Assembly: GCA_015904055.1 (NCBI GenBank)
Contig: JABMDE010000076.1
Location: 1 to 8,867 of the forward strand
Direction of reading: 5' to 3'
Length of the DNA: 8,867 bases
Source: Nitrospira sp.
Lineage (GTDB): Bacteria > Nitrospirota > Nitrospiria > Nitrospirales > Nitrospiraceae
A program made the position numbers and the translations under genes. Of the stretch, positions 1-6,070 are shown piece by piece. Within the stretch, counting starts at the first letter, position 1. The number at the start of each line of letters is the position of its first letter. The notes below the pieces were generated by a model. That model worked only from the letters and a program-made list of their open reading frames with translations, had not been told where the DNA came from and did no database searches.

Positions 1-668
1 CTGTGGATCTCCAATCTGTCCCAGTGCGCGAACGGCATCTTCACGCACGGCGGAATCTGTATCGTTGAACAACGTGGAAAGCAGCGGCGTCACGGCATGG
101 TGTGACTTCGACTTCCCCAGTGACTCCACCGCATGCAAACGCACCAGCCAATCCTGATGTGCCAACGATTCCACTAATGCCGGGATTGCCGATTCTCCGA
201 TCGCCGCCAGCGCCGAGGAGGCCTCTTCTCGAACTGCTTTCACTCGGTCTTGGAGCAATGGCACCAAGGATGAAATCGAGCCGACGTCCCGGATGCGTCC
301 GAGGGCTTTGGCCGCATGCATGCGGACAATCCAATCGAGACTGCGTAAGGCCCGTATCAGCTGGTCCAGCACACGGCTATCGGCGATCGAGGCTAAAGCT
401 GCCGAGGCGGCTTCCTGCACCGACAGCTCAGGATCGGTAAGGCACTCCCCCAGCACTCCCCCAAGGCCGGCACAGCCGGCGCTCCAATGGCCGTCAATGC
501 GCCGATCGCCGCTTCCCGTACGGACCGATCATGGTCCCGGAGAGAAGAGATCAACGGACAGACGGCACGGGAATCTTTCAGGCTGCCCAATCGAGCGGCT
601 GCGTCCTCCCGGATCGCCCAGTCCTCGTCTCTGAGGGCGATAATGTGTTCGGCGACAGGATCAGCCAT
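1..668 (-). pseudogene. HEAT-repeat protein, frameshifted, 3' end off the window
   Basis: PBS-lyase-type HEAT-repeat protein, probably a cytoplasmic protein-protein interaction scaffold; there is no signal peptide. I start it at the ATG at 668 (MADPVAEHII), which has a GAAAGG ribosome site 9 nt upstream. Translation runs through two helical repeats and then leaves the pattern near 463, ending at a stop at 393 (91 aa). Reading on in the next frame resumes perfect HEAT repeats (for example LVRLHAVESLG, AVREDAVRALG) with no stop down to base 1. The break lies at a perfect 11-bp tandem duplication, 442-452 and 453-463. Removing one copy restores the frame and gives a normal 30-residue repeat spacing; adding one G also restores the frame but leaves an over-long 34-residue unit. 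At least six repeat units are visible. It is similar in type to the HEAT protein at 4715-6070. A read error or assembly artefact is the main alternative to a real pseudogene. Confidence 0.85.
442..463. repeat. 11-bp perfect tandem duplication disrupting the HEAT gene
   Basis: GCACTCCCCCA occurs twice head to tail (442-452 and 453-463). Eleven is not a multiple of three, so the second copy shifts the reading frame of the minus-strand HEAT gene exactly where its repeat pattern switches frame. Confidence 0.9.
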
Positions 669-697
669 GTCCGGTAACCTTTCAGCAGCAATCGATG

Positions 698-727
698 ACC
701 CTAACACAGGGTTTTTTACAGGGTCAA
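698..727 (-). promoter_or_regulatory. Predicted promoter of the HEAT gene, with 7-bp direct repeats in the spacer
   Basis: On the minus strand TTGACC (722-727) and TAGGGT (698-703) are separated by 18 nt, with TG one base before the -10 box (extended -10 style). The start site would be near 691, about 22 nt before the ATG at 668. Two copies of ACAGGGT (plus strand 706-712 and 718-724), 12 bp apart, overlap the spacer and -35 box and could bind a regulator. The same TGnTAGGGT box with an 18-nt spacer is seen at 7605-7634. Confidence 0.5.
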
Positions 728-797
728 CGTAGAGGTCTCGCTGGAGCCTCCTCTGGAAAGATGACGCAAAAGAGTTCAATATGGGCTCGCGGCCATT

Positions 798-2048
798 ATG
801 ACTCATGTGAGAGTACCCCTGCTGCTGAGACAATCTCTATGTGTAGCGGCCCTGCTGGCCTCGTTGGTAGTGGCAACGTCTGCTGCACAAGCCTATGAAG
901 TCTGGATCACCGATCAATCGGATACCGGGAAAGAGAGCGGCGGGTTTCTCCATATTTATGACGGGGCCAAGCTGGCCGCCAATCCGGTCTCGGCGAAACC
1001 ACTTCAGACCATCGATTTGTCAGGCGAGATCAACAAGTTTTGTGAAGACGCGACGAAGAAAGCCGTCCGCCGTCCGCATATGCTGTTCTTCAATGCGGCC
1101 CAGGACCATGTCATTCTTTCCTTCTTGAGCGGTCACGTACTTTTCATGGATGCGGCGACCAAGAAGCCGGAAGCCTGTTTGTCGATGGGGAAGAATGCGC
1201 ACGCCGCCTGGCCGACGCCTGATCAGAAGATGGCCATTACCGCCAACATCGCTGAGAAAAAGTTCATCCGGATCTGGACGGACTATGCCGCCCATAAATA
1301 CAGCTTCGATCCTGAGAAGGACGTGCTCAACTTAGCTGCGCTGGAAAATGGGGAACGTCCGGACACCTCGCCGATCTGTCCTATTACCGAATCGTCCAGT
1401 CAGTATGCATTTGTCACGCTTCGTGGAGGAGGACTGCTGGTCTTGGATGTGACCGCCACGCCGCTCAAGGTTGTGGCGACGTTAGATAATAACCAAATCC
1501 ATCCGGCCGGCTGCGGCGGGATTCAAGCCGGCGGCACGATGTACGTCAACTCAGGTGGTGGCTGGCCCATCGCACCGTTGTCCTACGACATTTATGCGCT
1601 CGATATTTCGAATCTACCCAAAGCGATTACGGTCAAGCTGGTGTCGCAACGGGATGACCAGTTCGCCGACTCGCACGGTATGGCGTCTGTCGGGCGCTAT
1701 GTGTGGAACGCAGACCGGGCTGGGAACAATGTTGAAATCATCGACACGCTGAGCAATCTGAGCGTCGGGGCAATCGATCTGGAAACGACCGCCAACGCAG
1801 ACCCCGCTCCCGATTTGATGGATACGGCGCCGGACGGCCAATATGTCTTCGTCAGCCTGCGTGGGTCGAGTCCACTGACCGGGAATGACAAGGATGCGCA
1901 CAACGCCATGGGTACGATTCCAGGTGTGGGTGTGATCCATGTGGACGAAGGCGGACGAGTCGGCCACTACAAGGGCCAGGCAACTGTCACGAATCAGAAG
2001 GACGGCAAAGAAACCGCGGATGTTCACGGGATTGCGGTGAGGAAGTAA
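798..2048 (+). CDS. Exported YVTN/WD40-like beta-propeller protein
   Basis: 416-aa protein, probably periplasmic or secreted. Residues 1-32 form a signal peptide ending AAQA, so the mature chain begins YEVWITD. The rest is rich in short beta-strand segments typical of propeller blades, such as GGFLHIYDG, GHVLFMDAAT, GGGLLVLDVT, NNVEIIDTLSN and GQYVFVSLRGSSP. The family resembles YVTN/YncE-type propellers, which often bind ligands or partner proteins. There is no CxxCH haem motif and no obvious enzyme motif, so the function is unknown. The ATG at 798 is chosen because an in-frame stop at 762-764 excludes longer versions and the signal peptide starts there; no strong Shine-Dalgarno precedes it. 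It is divergent from the HEAT gene, with 129 bp between the two starts, and is followed by a strong hairpin at 2059-2096. Confidence 0.85.
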   Translation: MTHVRVPLLLRQSLCVAALLASLVVATSAAQAYEVWITDQSDTGKESGGFLHIYDGAKLAANPVSAKPLQTIDLSGEINKFCEDATKKAVRRPHMLFFNAAQDHVILSFLSGHVLFMDAATKKPEACLSMGKNAHAAWPTPDQKMAITANIAEKKFIRIWTDYAAHKYSFDPEKDVLNLAALENGERPDTSPICPITESSSQYAFVTLRGGGLLVLDVTATPLKVVATLDNNQIHPAGCGGIQAGGTMYVNSGGGWPIAPLSYDIYALDISNLPKAITVKLVSQRDDQFADSHGMASVGRYVWNADRAGNNVEIIDTLSNLSVGAIDLETTANADPAPDLMDTAPDGQYVFVSLRGSSPLTGNDKDAHNAMGTIPGVGVIHVDEGGRVGHYKGQATVTNQKDGKETADVHGIAVRK

Positions 2049-2058
2049 TCGGTCGCGG

Positions 2059-2096
2059 GTAGATTCTCCCTGCCCAGTAGGGTAGGGAGAATCTAC
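2059..2096 (+). terminator. Long hairpin, probable terminator
   Basis: A 17-bp stem (2059-2075 with 2080-2096, one G-U pair) closes on a 4-nt AGTA loop, 10 bases after the stop codon of the propeller gene. It lacks a downstream T tract (TTCAGGCTAAAA follows), so it may act as an RNA-stabilising 3' end or an imperfect intrinsic terminator. Confidence 0.7.
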
Positions 2097-2243
2097 TTCA
2101 GGCTAAAACATGTCCAAACAGGGGTGTATATAACAAACCAGCTTTGGAACACCTTAAGTCTACTTCTTGCCCATTTTTTGGAACTTTCCTGAAATGTATC
2201 AAATTCCTGAGCGAAACAAAGTTCAATGTATTAGGGGTTAAGC

Positions 2244-2963
2244 ATGTCGTTGGGCCGTGGTCTCCTTCTTATCTTGTCATTCGTTGTCATGTTGAGCACT
2301 AATGCACCTCCCGCACAAGCCGACTCCATTCGGGACTATTGCAAAGGAATTGTCGGAGATAGCTATAGCCTAATGGAAGCATGCATCCGTGGTGAGGAGC
2401 AGGCAAGACTGAATTTGCAGTCAGGCTCTACAGATCGAAAAATCGAAGCGTATTGCAAAAAGATAGTTGGTGGAAGTTACAAGCTTATGGAAGCCTGCAT
2501 CCGTCGTGAGGAGCAATCGAGAGCCAATATTCAAAGTCGTCCGACTGCTTCGCAAGCAGATGATAACGACTCAATGGTAGGGGAAAAGGGAAAACTCGTC
2601 AGTTTGCTGGCTGACTATGCGGACTTTCGACAGCGCGTACAGGATGTTCGCGATACCCGCAAGTCCGGCTATGCTTCTGATACTACAGATCTCATTGACC
2701 TCGCAAAGGGAATCCAGAAGTCCATGGTAGTAGCTGACAATTTCAGAAATGCCGTCCATGTCGTAGGGGTGAAAGAAAACAAGTCAGAGGTTATTGCAAG
2801 TAATCTGCTCTATGCCTATGGAGCCATGAGCCAAATTATTCGAGCTGAAATTGACCGTAATCTCTTTCTTCAGAAATCTGATATTCCACTCCGCATTGCT
2901 GAAAAGCATGAAGAAATATGGAAGATGATCGATCCCTCTATCCCTGTTGTGTCCGTTCCATAA
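2244..2963 (+). CDS. Exported protein with two tandem YC...LMEACI motifs
   Basis: 239-aa protein of unknown function. Residues 1-26 look like a signal peptide (cleavage after PPAQA). The mature part opens with two related units at about residues 32-60 and 70-98, each of the form YCKxIVGxSYxLMEACIRxEEQxRxNxQS, so each unit carries two cysteines 14 residues apart (C33/C47 and C71/C85). These could form one disulfide per unit in the periplasm. Residues about 113-239 are predicted helical, with no motif I recognise. The ATG at 2244 has AGGGGT five bases upstream. Base composition is visibly more AT-rich than the HEAT and propeller genes, which may mean later acquisition together with the neighbouring toxin-antitoxin pair. 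No convincing promoter was found; TATAAC at 2129-2134 is a weak -10 candidate. Confidence 0.8.
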   Translation: MSLGRGLLLILSFVVMLSTNAPPAQADSIRDYCKGIVGDSYSLMEACIRGEEQARLNLQSGSTDRKIEAYCKKIVGGSYKLMEACIRREEQSRANIQSRPTASQADDNDSMVGEKGKLVSLLADYADFRQRVQDVRDTRKSGYASDTTDLIDLAKGIQKSMVVADNFRNAVHVVGVKENKSEVIASNLLYAYGAMSQIIRAEIDRNLFLQKSDIPLRIAEKHEEIWKMIDPSIPVVSVP

Positions 2964-3058
2964 GTATTTCGCACACTGCTCATGATGTCTTAATTTCTTC
3001 AAGGCTCTCACAGCAGAAATAGGGGGTGGGCAGATTTTCTGACGGCGGATCCTGGGTC

Positions 3059-3376
3059 TCAGGCCGCAACCGTTTCAAGCTTGCCGGCCTTACCCTTTGC
3101 CTTGGTCACTCGAATCTGAATGTTTCTGTTCATCCGAAGCAGGAACGAAAACAATCTGTCCAGCGTAAAGCCTTTTAACTGACCACTTTTGAGCTTGGAT
3201 ATATCGGGCTGTGTCGCGCCGATAAGCGTCGCCGCTTGTTTTTGGGTAAGAGTGCGTTCTTCGATGATCTTGATGATGTGCAGAGCAAGCTCAGCTTTTG
3301 CCTGGTACTCCTCAGGGTTGTCGAATCCAAGATCTTCGAACACATTGCCTGAGCCTCTCGTAATTGTTCCGCTCAT
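3059..3376 (-). CDS. higA: HigA-type antitoxin, XRE-family HTH
   Basis: 105-aa DNA-binding antitoxin of the XRE/HTH_37 kind. A helix-turn-helix spans about residues 43-67 (LTQKQAATLIGATQPDISKLKSG), preceded by the FEDLGFDNPEEYQAKAEL region usual in antitoxins paired with Gp49/HigB-type toxins. It should bind the toxin and repress the shared promoter. The ATG overlaps the toxin stop by ATGA (3373-3376), giving translational coupling, and a good AAGGAG site at 3384-3389 within the toxin gene supports extra antitoxin synthesis. The order toxin then antitoxin is the HigBA order. The symbol is by family resemblance only. Confidence 0.9.
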   Translation of the reverse strand: MSGTITRGSGNVFEDLGFDNPEEYQAKAELALHIIKIIEERTLTQKQAATLIGATQPDISKLKSGQLKGFTLDRLFSFLLRMNRNIQIRVTKAKGKAGKLETVAA

Positions 3377-3738
3377 GTTCTCGCTCCTTTGCTATCTTCT
3401 ATCGCCAGTTTCAAACGTTTCTCTATCAGGTCGATATCCTTCTGCGGCGTAGCCACCCCGGTCTTCGATTTCTTGTGGAAGCAGTGCAGAACGTAGATCT
3501 TGTCCTTCAGCTTCGCTAGATAGACCGCCCGATAAGCATTCCCTTCGTGACGTTCTTTCAACTCATACGCGCCGCTTAAGTTTCCCTTCAACGGTTTTGC
3601 CGATTCAGGGAAAGCGCCCAATTGCACCTGATAGAGCGCGAATCCAAGAGTTTGCTGCACCTCGTCCGGAAAGGATTTCAGGTCCTCTCGTGATGATCCA
3701 ATCCAGTCTATCGGTTTTCCTTTGGGACTGTTGTTCAC
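3373..3738 (-). CDS. higB: HigB/RelE-type toxin (phage-derived Gp49-like family)
   Basis: About 121-aa toxin of the RelE/ParE superfamily, Gp49-like (HigB) branch. Members usually cleave mRNA on the ribosome. Key family features are visible: a central AYRAVYLAKLKDKIYVLHCFHKKSKTG strand region, with the basic FHKKSKTG segment near residue 90, then a C-terminal helix (QKDIDLIEKRLKLAIED). The reading frame allows TTG at 3741 or GTG at 3738. I prefer GTG because the predicted transcription start falls on it, and no Shine-Dalgarno precedes either codon, so the mRNA may be leaderless. It overlaps the antitoxin by 4 bp. Expression is probably autoregulated through the palindrome at 3746-3772. Confidence 0.85.
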   Translation of the reverse strand: MNNSPKGKPIDWIGSSREDLKSFPDEVQQTLGFALYQVQLGAFPESAKPLKGNLSGAYELKERHEGNAYRAVYLAKLKDKIYVLHCFHKKSKTGVATPQKDIDLIEKRLKLAIEDSKGART

Positions 3739-3744
3739 CAAGAG

Positions 3745-3773
3745 CTTATAGCAAATATACTATATGCTGTAAA
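3745..3773 (-). promoter_or_regulatory. Sigma-70-like promoter of the toxin-antitoxin operon
   Basis: Minus-strand TTTACA (3768-3773) and TATAAG (3745-3750) are separated by exactly 17 nt; each box matches the consensus at 5 of 6 positions. The expected start site, seven bases after the -10 box, is the G of the GTG codon at 3738. Confidence 0.75.
3746..3772. promoter_or_regulatory. Candidate operator palindrome for the antitoxin
   Basis: TTATAGCA (3746-3753) and TGCTGTAA (3765-3772) form an inverted repeat, 7 of 8 matching, with an 11-nt spacer. It covers both the -35 and -10 boxes of the toxin-antitoxin promoter, as expected for repression by the antitoxin or the toxin-antitoxin complex. 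Confidence 0.6.
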
Positions 3774-3800
3774 GATGGCCATGTCCGTCGGCTGGTTCGC

Positions 3801-4234
3801 TCATACGAATCGTCCGCGGTCGGACGGAGTCGGCACGCGGCAGGTTTCGGATTTGCCCATCCACTCGTACCGATGGCGTGCGATGTAATCGTAGAGGGCG
3901 TCGCGAAGAGGACGGGGAATCACAATGCCGAGGTAGAAGAACGGCCAGAAACCGGACAACTGTTTCACGATTCTCAGGGCCGCCGTGGATTTCGTGTAGA
4001 TATGACCATGCTCCAAGAGCAGGAAGGTCTCAAAGCCCTTGGCAGGGAGATGGAGTTCTTTGAGGATCTGTTGCGCTGGTTCGGACTGAAGCGTGCCGAA
4101 TTTGAATTTCGCCTGGGGGCATGGTCGATCGTGAAAGTGACCCAGGCGTTGCACCAATTACAGACCCCGTCGAAGACGATGACCCGCTCATATTGGGTCC
4201 ACTTGTGTGAAGCGGGATCGAGTTGACGGATCAT
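3801..4234 (-). pseudogene. DCC-family (DUF393) thiol-disulfide oxidoreductase-like gene, frameshifted
   Basis: The ATG at 4234 (MIRQLDPASH) follows a strong AGGAGGG site and encodes ERVIVFDGVCNWCNAWVTFTIDH, including the DGVCxxC motif (residues 22-28) that defines the DCC family. The frame then shifts: downstream, KFKFGTLQSEPAQQILKEL through the family-typical C-terminus LYDYIARHRYEWMGKSETCRVPTP is in another frame and ends at 3801. Adding one base to the G5 run at 4115-4119 joins them into a 144-aa protein of normal family length. DCC proteins are thioredoxin-like and predicted to be redox active through the two cysteines. A one-base homopolymer error, slippage in vivo, or a true recent pseudogene are all possible. 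Its 5' part is the parent of the N-terminus of the chimera at 4361-4693. Confidence 0.85.
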
Positions 4235-4336
4235 GCGTCCCTCCTATCGAAATAACGGACAGGGGGTGCTGGGTCTGAAGGAGAAGAGCACGGGGCTTTT
4301 AGTCGCCAGCATAACCTGGAAAGAATTCCGGCTGTA

Positions 4337-4354
4337 AGCTGACAGCTGACAGCT
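4337..4354. repeat. Short AGCTGAC tandem repeat
   Basis: AGCTGAC AGCTGAC AGCT (two and a half 7-bp units) lies just after the chimera's stop codon on the minus strand. It sits in the roughly 125-bp stretch between the chimera and the DCC gene, which has no match in the shorter first intergenic copy at 4694-4714. Confidence 0.55.
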
Positions 4355-4360
4355 CGTCGG

Positions 4361-4693
4361 TTAGGTCATGTCGCCTGAAGGCCCGAACCGTCCTGTTTCA
4401 CCCAACGGTCGTTCGACCCGGAGATTGTCCGCGTGGCTGGAACTGATGTCGAGTTCTTCCGCAGGAGGCGACCAGCCGAGCTTCTCCAGGGTTTCCAGTG
4501 CGATCAGCCTGAGCGCGTCCTTGGCGGTCAGCCGGACTGATGCGTAGGAGAGCACCCGTTCTTGTTCTGCTTCCACTTCGGAGGCTTTGGGGTCATAGAG
4601 GAAGGCGATCAAGGGTTCGGTGACCCAGGCGTTGCACCAATTACAGATCCCGTCGAAGACGATGACCCGCTCGTGCTTGGCCCACTCATGCAT
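4361..4693 (-). CDS. Chimeric ORF: DCC-family N-terminus fused to HEAT-protein C-terminus
   Basis: 110-aa intact ORF. Residues 1-25 (MHEWAKHERVIVFDGICNWCNAWVT) match the start of the adjacent DCC gene. Residues 26-110 (EPLIAFLYDP...) match residues 367-451 of the upstream HEAT protein with only four substitutions. The junction is between 4619 and 4620. It is what a tandem duplication of [HEAT 3' end - intergenic - DCC 5' end] produces at its internal join. The DCC cysteine motif is kept, but the rest of the thioredoxin-like fold is absent. The ATG at 4693 has only a weak ribosome site (GAGCC). It sits 21 bp after the HEAT stop codon, so read-through from that operon could express it. Whether it makes a stable protein is unknown; see the synonymous-change pattern in the findings. 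Confidence 0.75.
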   Translation of the reverse strand: MHEWAKHERVIVFDGICNWCNAWVTEPLIAFLYDPKASEVEAEQERVLSYASVRLTAKDALRLIALETLEKLGWSPPAEELDISSSHADNLRVERPLGETGRFGPSGDMT

Positions 4694-4714
4694 GCGTGAG
4701 GCTCTTTGTCGAAG

Positions 4715-6070
4715 CTAGATCGTATCCCCTGAAGGCCCGAACCGCCCGGTGTCTCCCAACGGTCGTTCGACCCGGAGATTGTCTGCATGGCTGGAACTGA
4801 TATCGAGCTCTTCTGCCGGAGGTGTCCAGCCGAGCTTCTCCAGGGTTTCCAGCGCGATCAGCCTGAGCGCGTCCTTGGCGGTGAGCCGGACTGATGCGTA
4901 GGAGAGCACCCGTTCTTGTTCTGCTTCCACTTCGGATGCTTTGGGGTCATAGAGGAAGGCGATCAAGGGTTCGATCGCCGTGTCGCCGATGACTGCCAGC
5001 GCCGCTGCGGCTTTTTCCCGCAGTACGCCGTCCTTGAGTAACACGATCAGATCGGGAATCACGCGGGGATCGCGGAATTGGCCGAGCGCCGTGGCAGCGG
5101 CTTCTTTGATGAAGGCGTCTTCACTCACGATGCAGCCGGGAGTCGGCGAGCCTTCCTGTTTGATCCCTTTTCCTTTCAGTGCATCCAAGACTGCCGGGAG
5201 GGCGCGCGGATCACCGATCATGCCGAGTGACGCGATGGCATGACGCTTGACCGCTCCGTCCTTCATCGCCTCGATCAGCGCCTCAATCGCGCGCGGATCG
5301 CCGATCATGCCCAGTGCGATGGTGGCGTCTTCCCGCACGGCCCGATCCGGATCTTTCAAGGCGGCAATCAAAGCATCGACCACTTTTGCATCGCGCACCC
5401 AGGTTCGCCCGATCTGATAGTCGGTCGTCATGCCGCCCAACGCGCGGGCCGCATGGCAGCGGACGACGAAATCCTTGTCTTTGAGGTTTTCAATGAGCGG
5501 ATCGACCGATGGCTGCCCGATATAGACCAACGCCGTGCCCGCTGTTTCACGCACGATCTTGGAGGAGTCTCGAAAGAGCTTGATCAAGGTTGGGACTGCT
5601 TTGGCATCCCCGATCTTGCCGAGCGCCTCCGCTGCCGCGCTCTTGACGGCTCCGTCGCGGTCCCGGCAGGCAGCGATCAACGCATCGACGGCTATCGGAT
5701 TCTTGATCCCGCCCGCAGCCTTGGCGGCGTGTTCGCGCACGCGCCACCGTTCATCTTTCAAGGCACTGATCAGACGGTCTATGACCACCGGTCCCATTGT
5801 GGCCGTCGCATCGACGATTTGGTTCCGGACTTCCATGATGGGGTCGTTGAACAGGCCGATGAGGGCTTCGGTGGCTTTAGGTCCGCCGATTTTGGCCACT
5901 CCGCATCCGGCGTAGGCACGCACGGACCAGAAATCGTCGCCGCAGGCGCGGATCAACGCATCCAATGTCGAGGGCTCTGCTCGTTCGGCCAGTGCCTTCG
6001 CGGCTTCTTCGCGTGTGGCGTCATCCACATCCTCCAGCGCGTCCAGCAGATCTTCAAGTGTCTGTGTCAT
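4715..6070 (-). CDS. HEAT-repeat protein (PBS-lyase HEAT type), 451 aa
   Basis: Cytoplasmic alpha-solenoid made of roughly eleven HEAT-like units of about 31 residues over residues 1-375, with recurring patterns such as VREHAAKAAGGI, AVDALIAACRDRDGAVKSAAAEALGKIGD and AIEALIEAMKDGAVKRHAIASLGMIGDPRA. Two units carry inserts (MTTDYQIGRTWVRDAK near residue 215; KGKGIKQEGSPTPGCIVSEDAF near 305). The last ~75 residues are not repeat-like and end in a hydrophilic RVERPLGDTGRFGPSG tail. Such proteins are scaffolds; the phycobilin lyases CpcE/F share the repeat, but nothing here suggests pigment chemistry. The ATG at 6070 overlaps the stop of the upstream gene (ATGA, 6067-6070) and lacks its own strong ribosome site, so it is likely translationally coupled. 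Residues 367-451 are duplicated in the chimera downstream. Confidence 0.92.
   Translation of the reverse strand: MTQTLEDLLDALEDVDDATREEAAKALAERAEPSTLDALIRACGDDFWSVRAYAGCGVAKIGGPKATEALIGLFNDPIMEVRNQIVDATATMGPVVIDRLISALKDERWRVREHAAKAAGGIKNPIAVDALIAACRDRDGAVKSAAAEALGKIGDAKAVPTLIKLFRDSSKIVRETAGTALVYIGQPSVDPLIENLKDKDFVVRCHAARALGGMTTDYQIGRTWVRDAKVVDALIAALKDPDRAVREDATIALGMIGDPRAIEALIEAMKDGAVKRHAIASLGMIGDPRALPAVLDALKGKGIKQEGSPTPGCIVSEDAFIKEAAATALGQFRDPRVIPDLIVLLKDGVLREKAAAALAVIGDTAIEPLIAFLYDPKASEVEAEQERVLSYASVRLTAKDALRLIALETLEKLGWTPPAEELDISSSHADNLRVERPLGDTGRFGPSGDTI

Larger units (their letters stand above)
4137..4973. repeat. Diverged tandem duplication spanning HEAT 3' end and DCC 5' end
   Basis: Unit A is 4620-4973 (HEAT tail 4720-4973, spacer, DCC start 4620-4693). 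Unit B is 4137-4619 (HEAT tail 4366-4619, longer spacer, DCC start 4137-4234). HEAT tails match at a 354-bp offset with about 93% identity. The DCC starts match at a 483-bp offset, with one difference in the first 53 bases and weaker similarity beyond. The 129-bp change in offset is a length difference in the spacer. Confidence 0.85.

Noticed and set aside
442..463. Programmed frameshift site in the HEAT gene
   Set aside because: There is no slippery heptamer of the usual kind. The simple 11-bp duplication explains the shift and the restored repeat length better.
698..717. ACCCT-AACAC-AGGGT followed by six T as a plus-strand terminator
   Set aside because: The stem is only 5 bp and no plus-strand gene ends upstream. 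The same bases make a better minus-strand promoter for the HEAT gene.
393..833. Longer HEAT start at 833
   Set aside because: It would overlap the start and signal peptide of the divergent propeller gene. The ATG at 668 has a proper ribosome site and begins directly at the first HEAT unit.
3597..4226. 209-aa plus-strand open frame
   Set aside because: It is antisense to both the toxin and the DCC gene, each of which has recognised family motifs.
4337..4354. CRISPR-like or large satellite repeat
   Set aside because: Only two and a half 7-bp units are present and there are no spacers.
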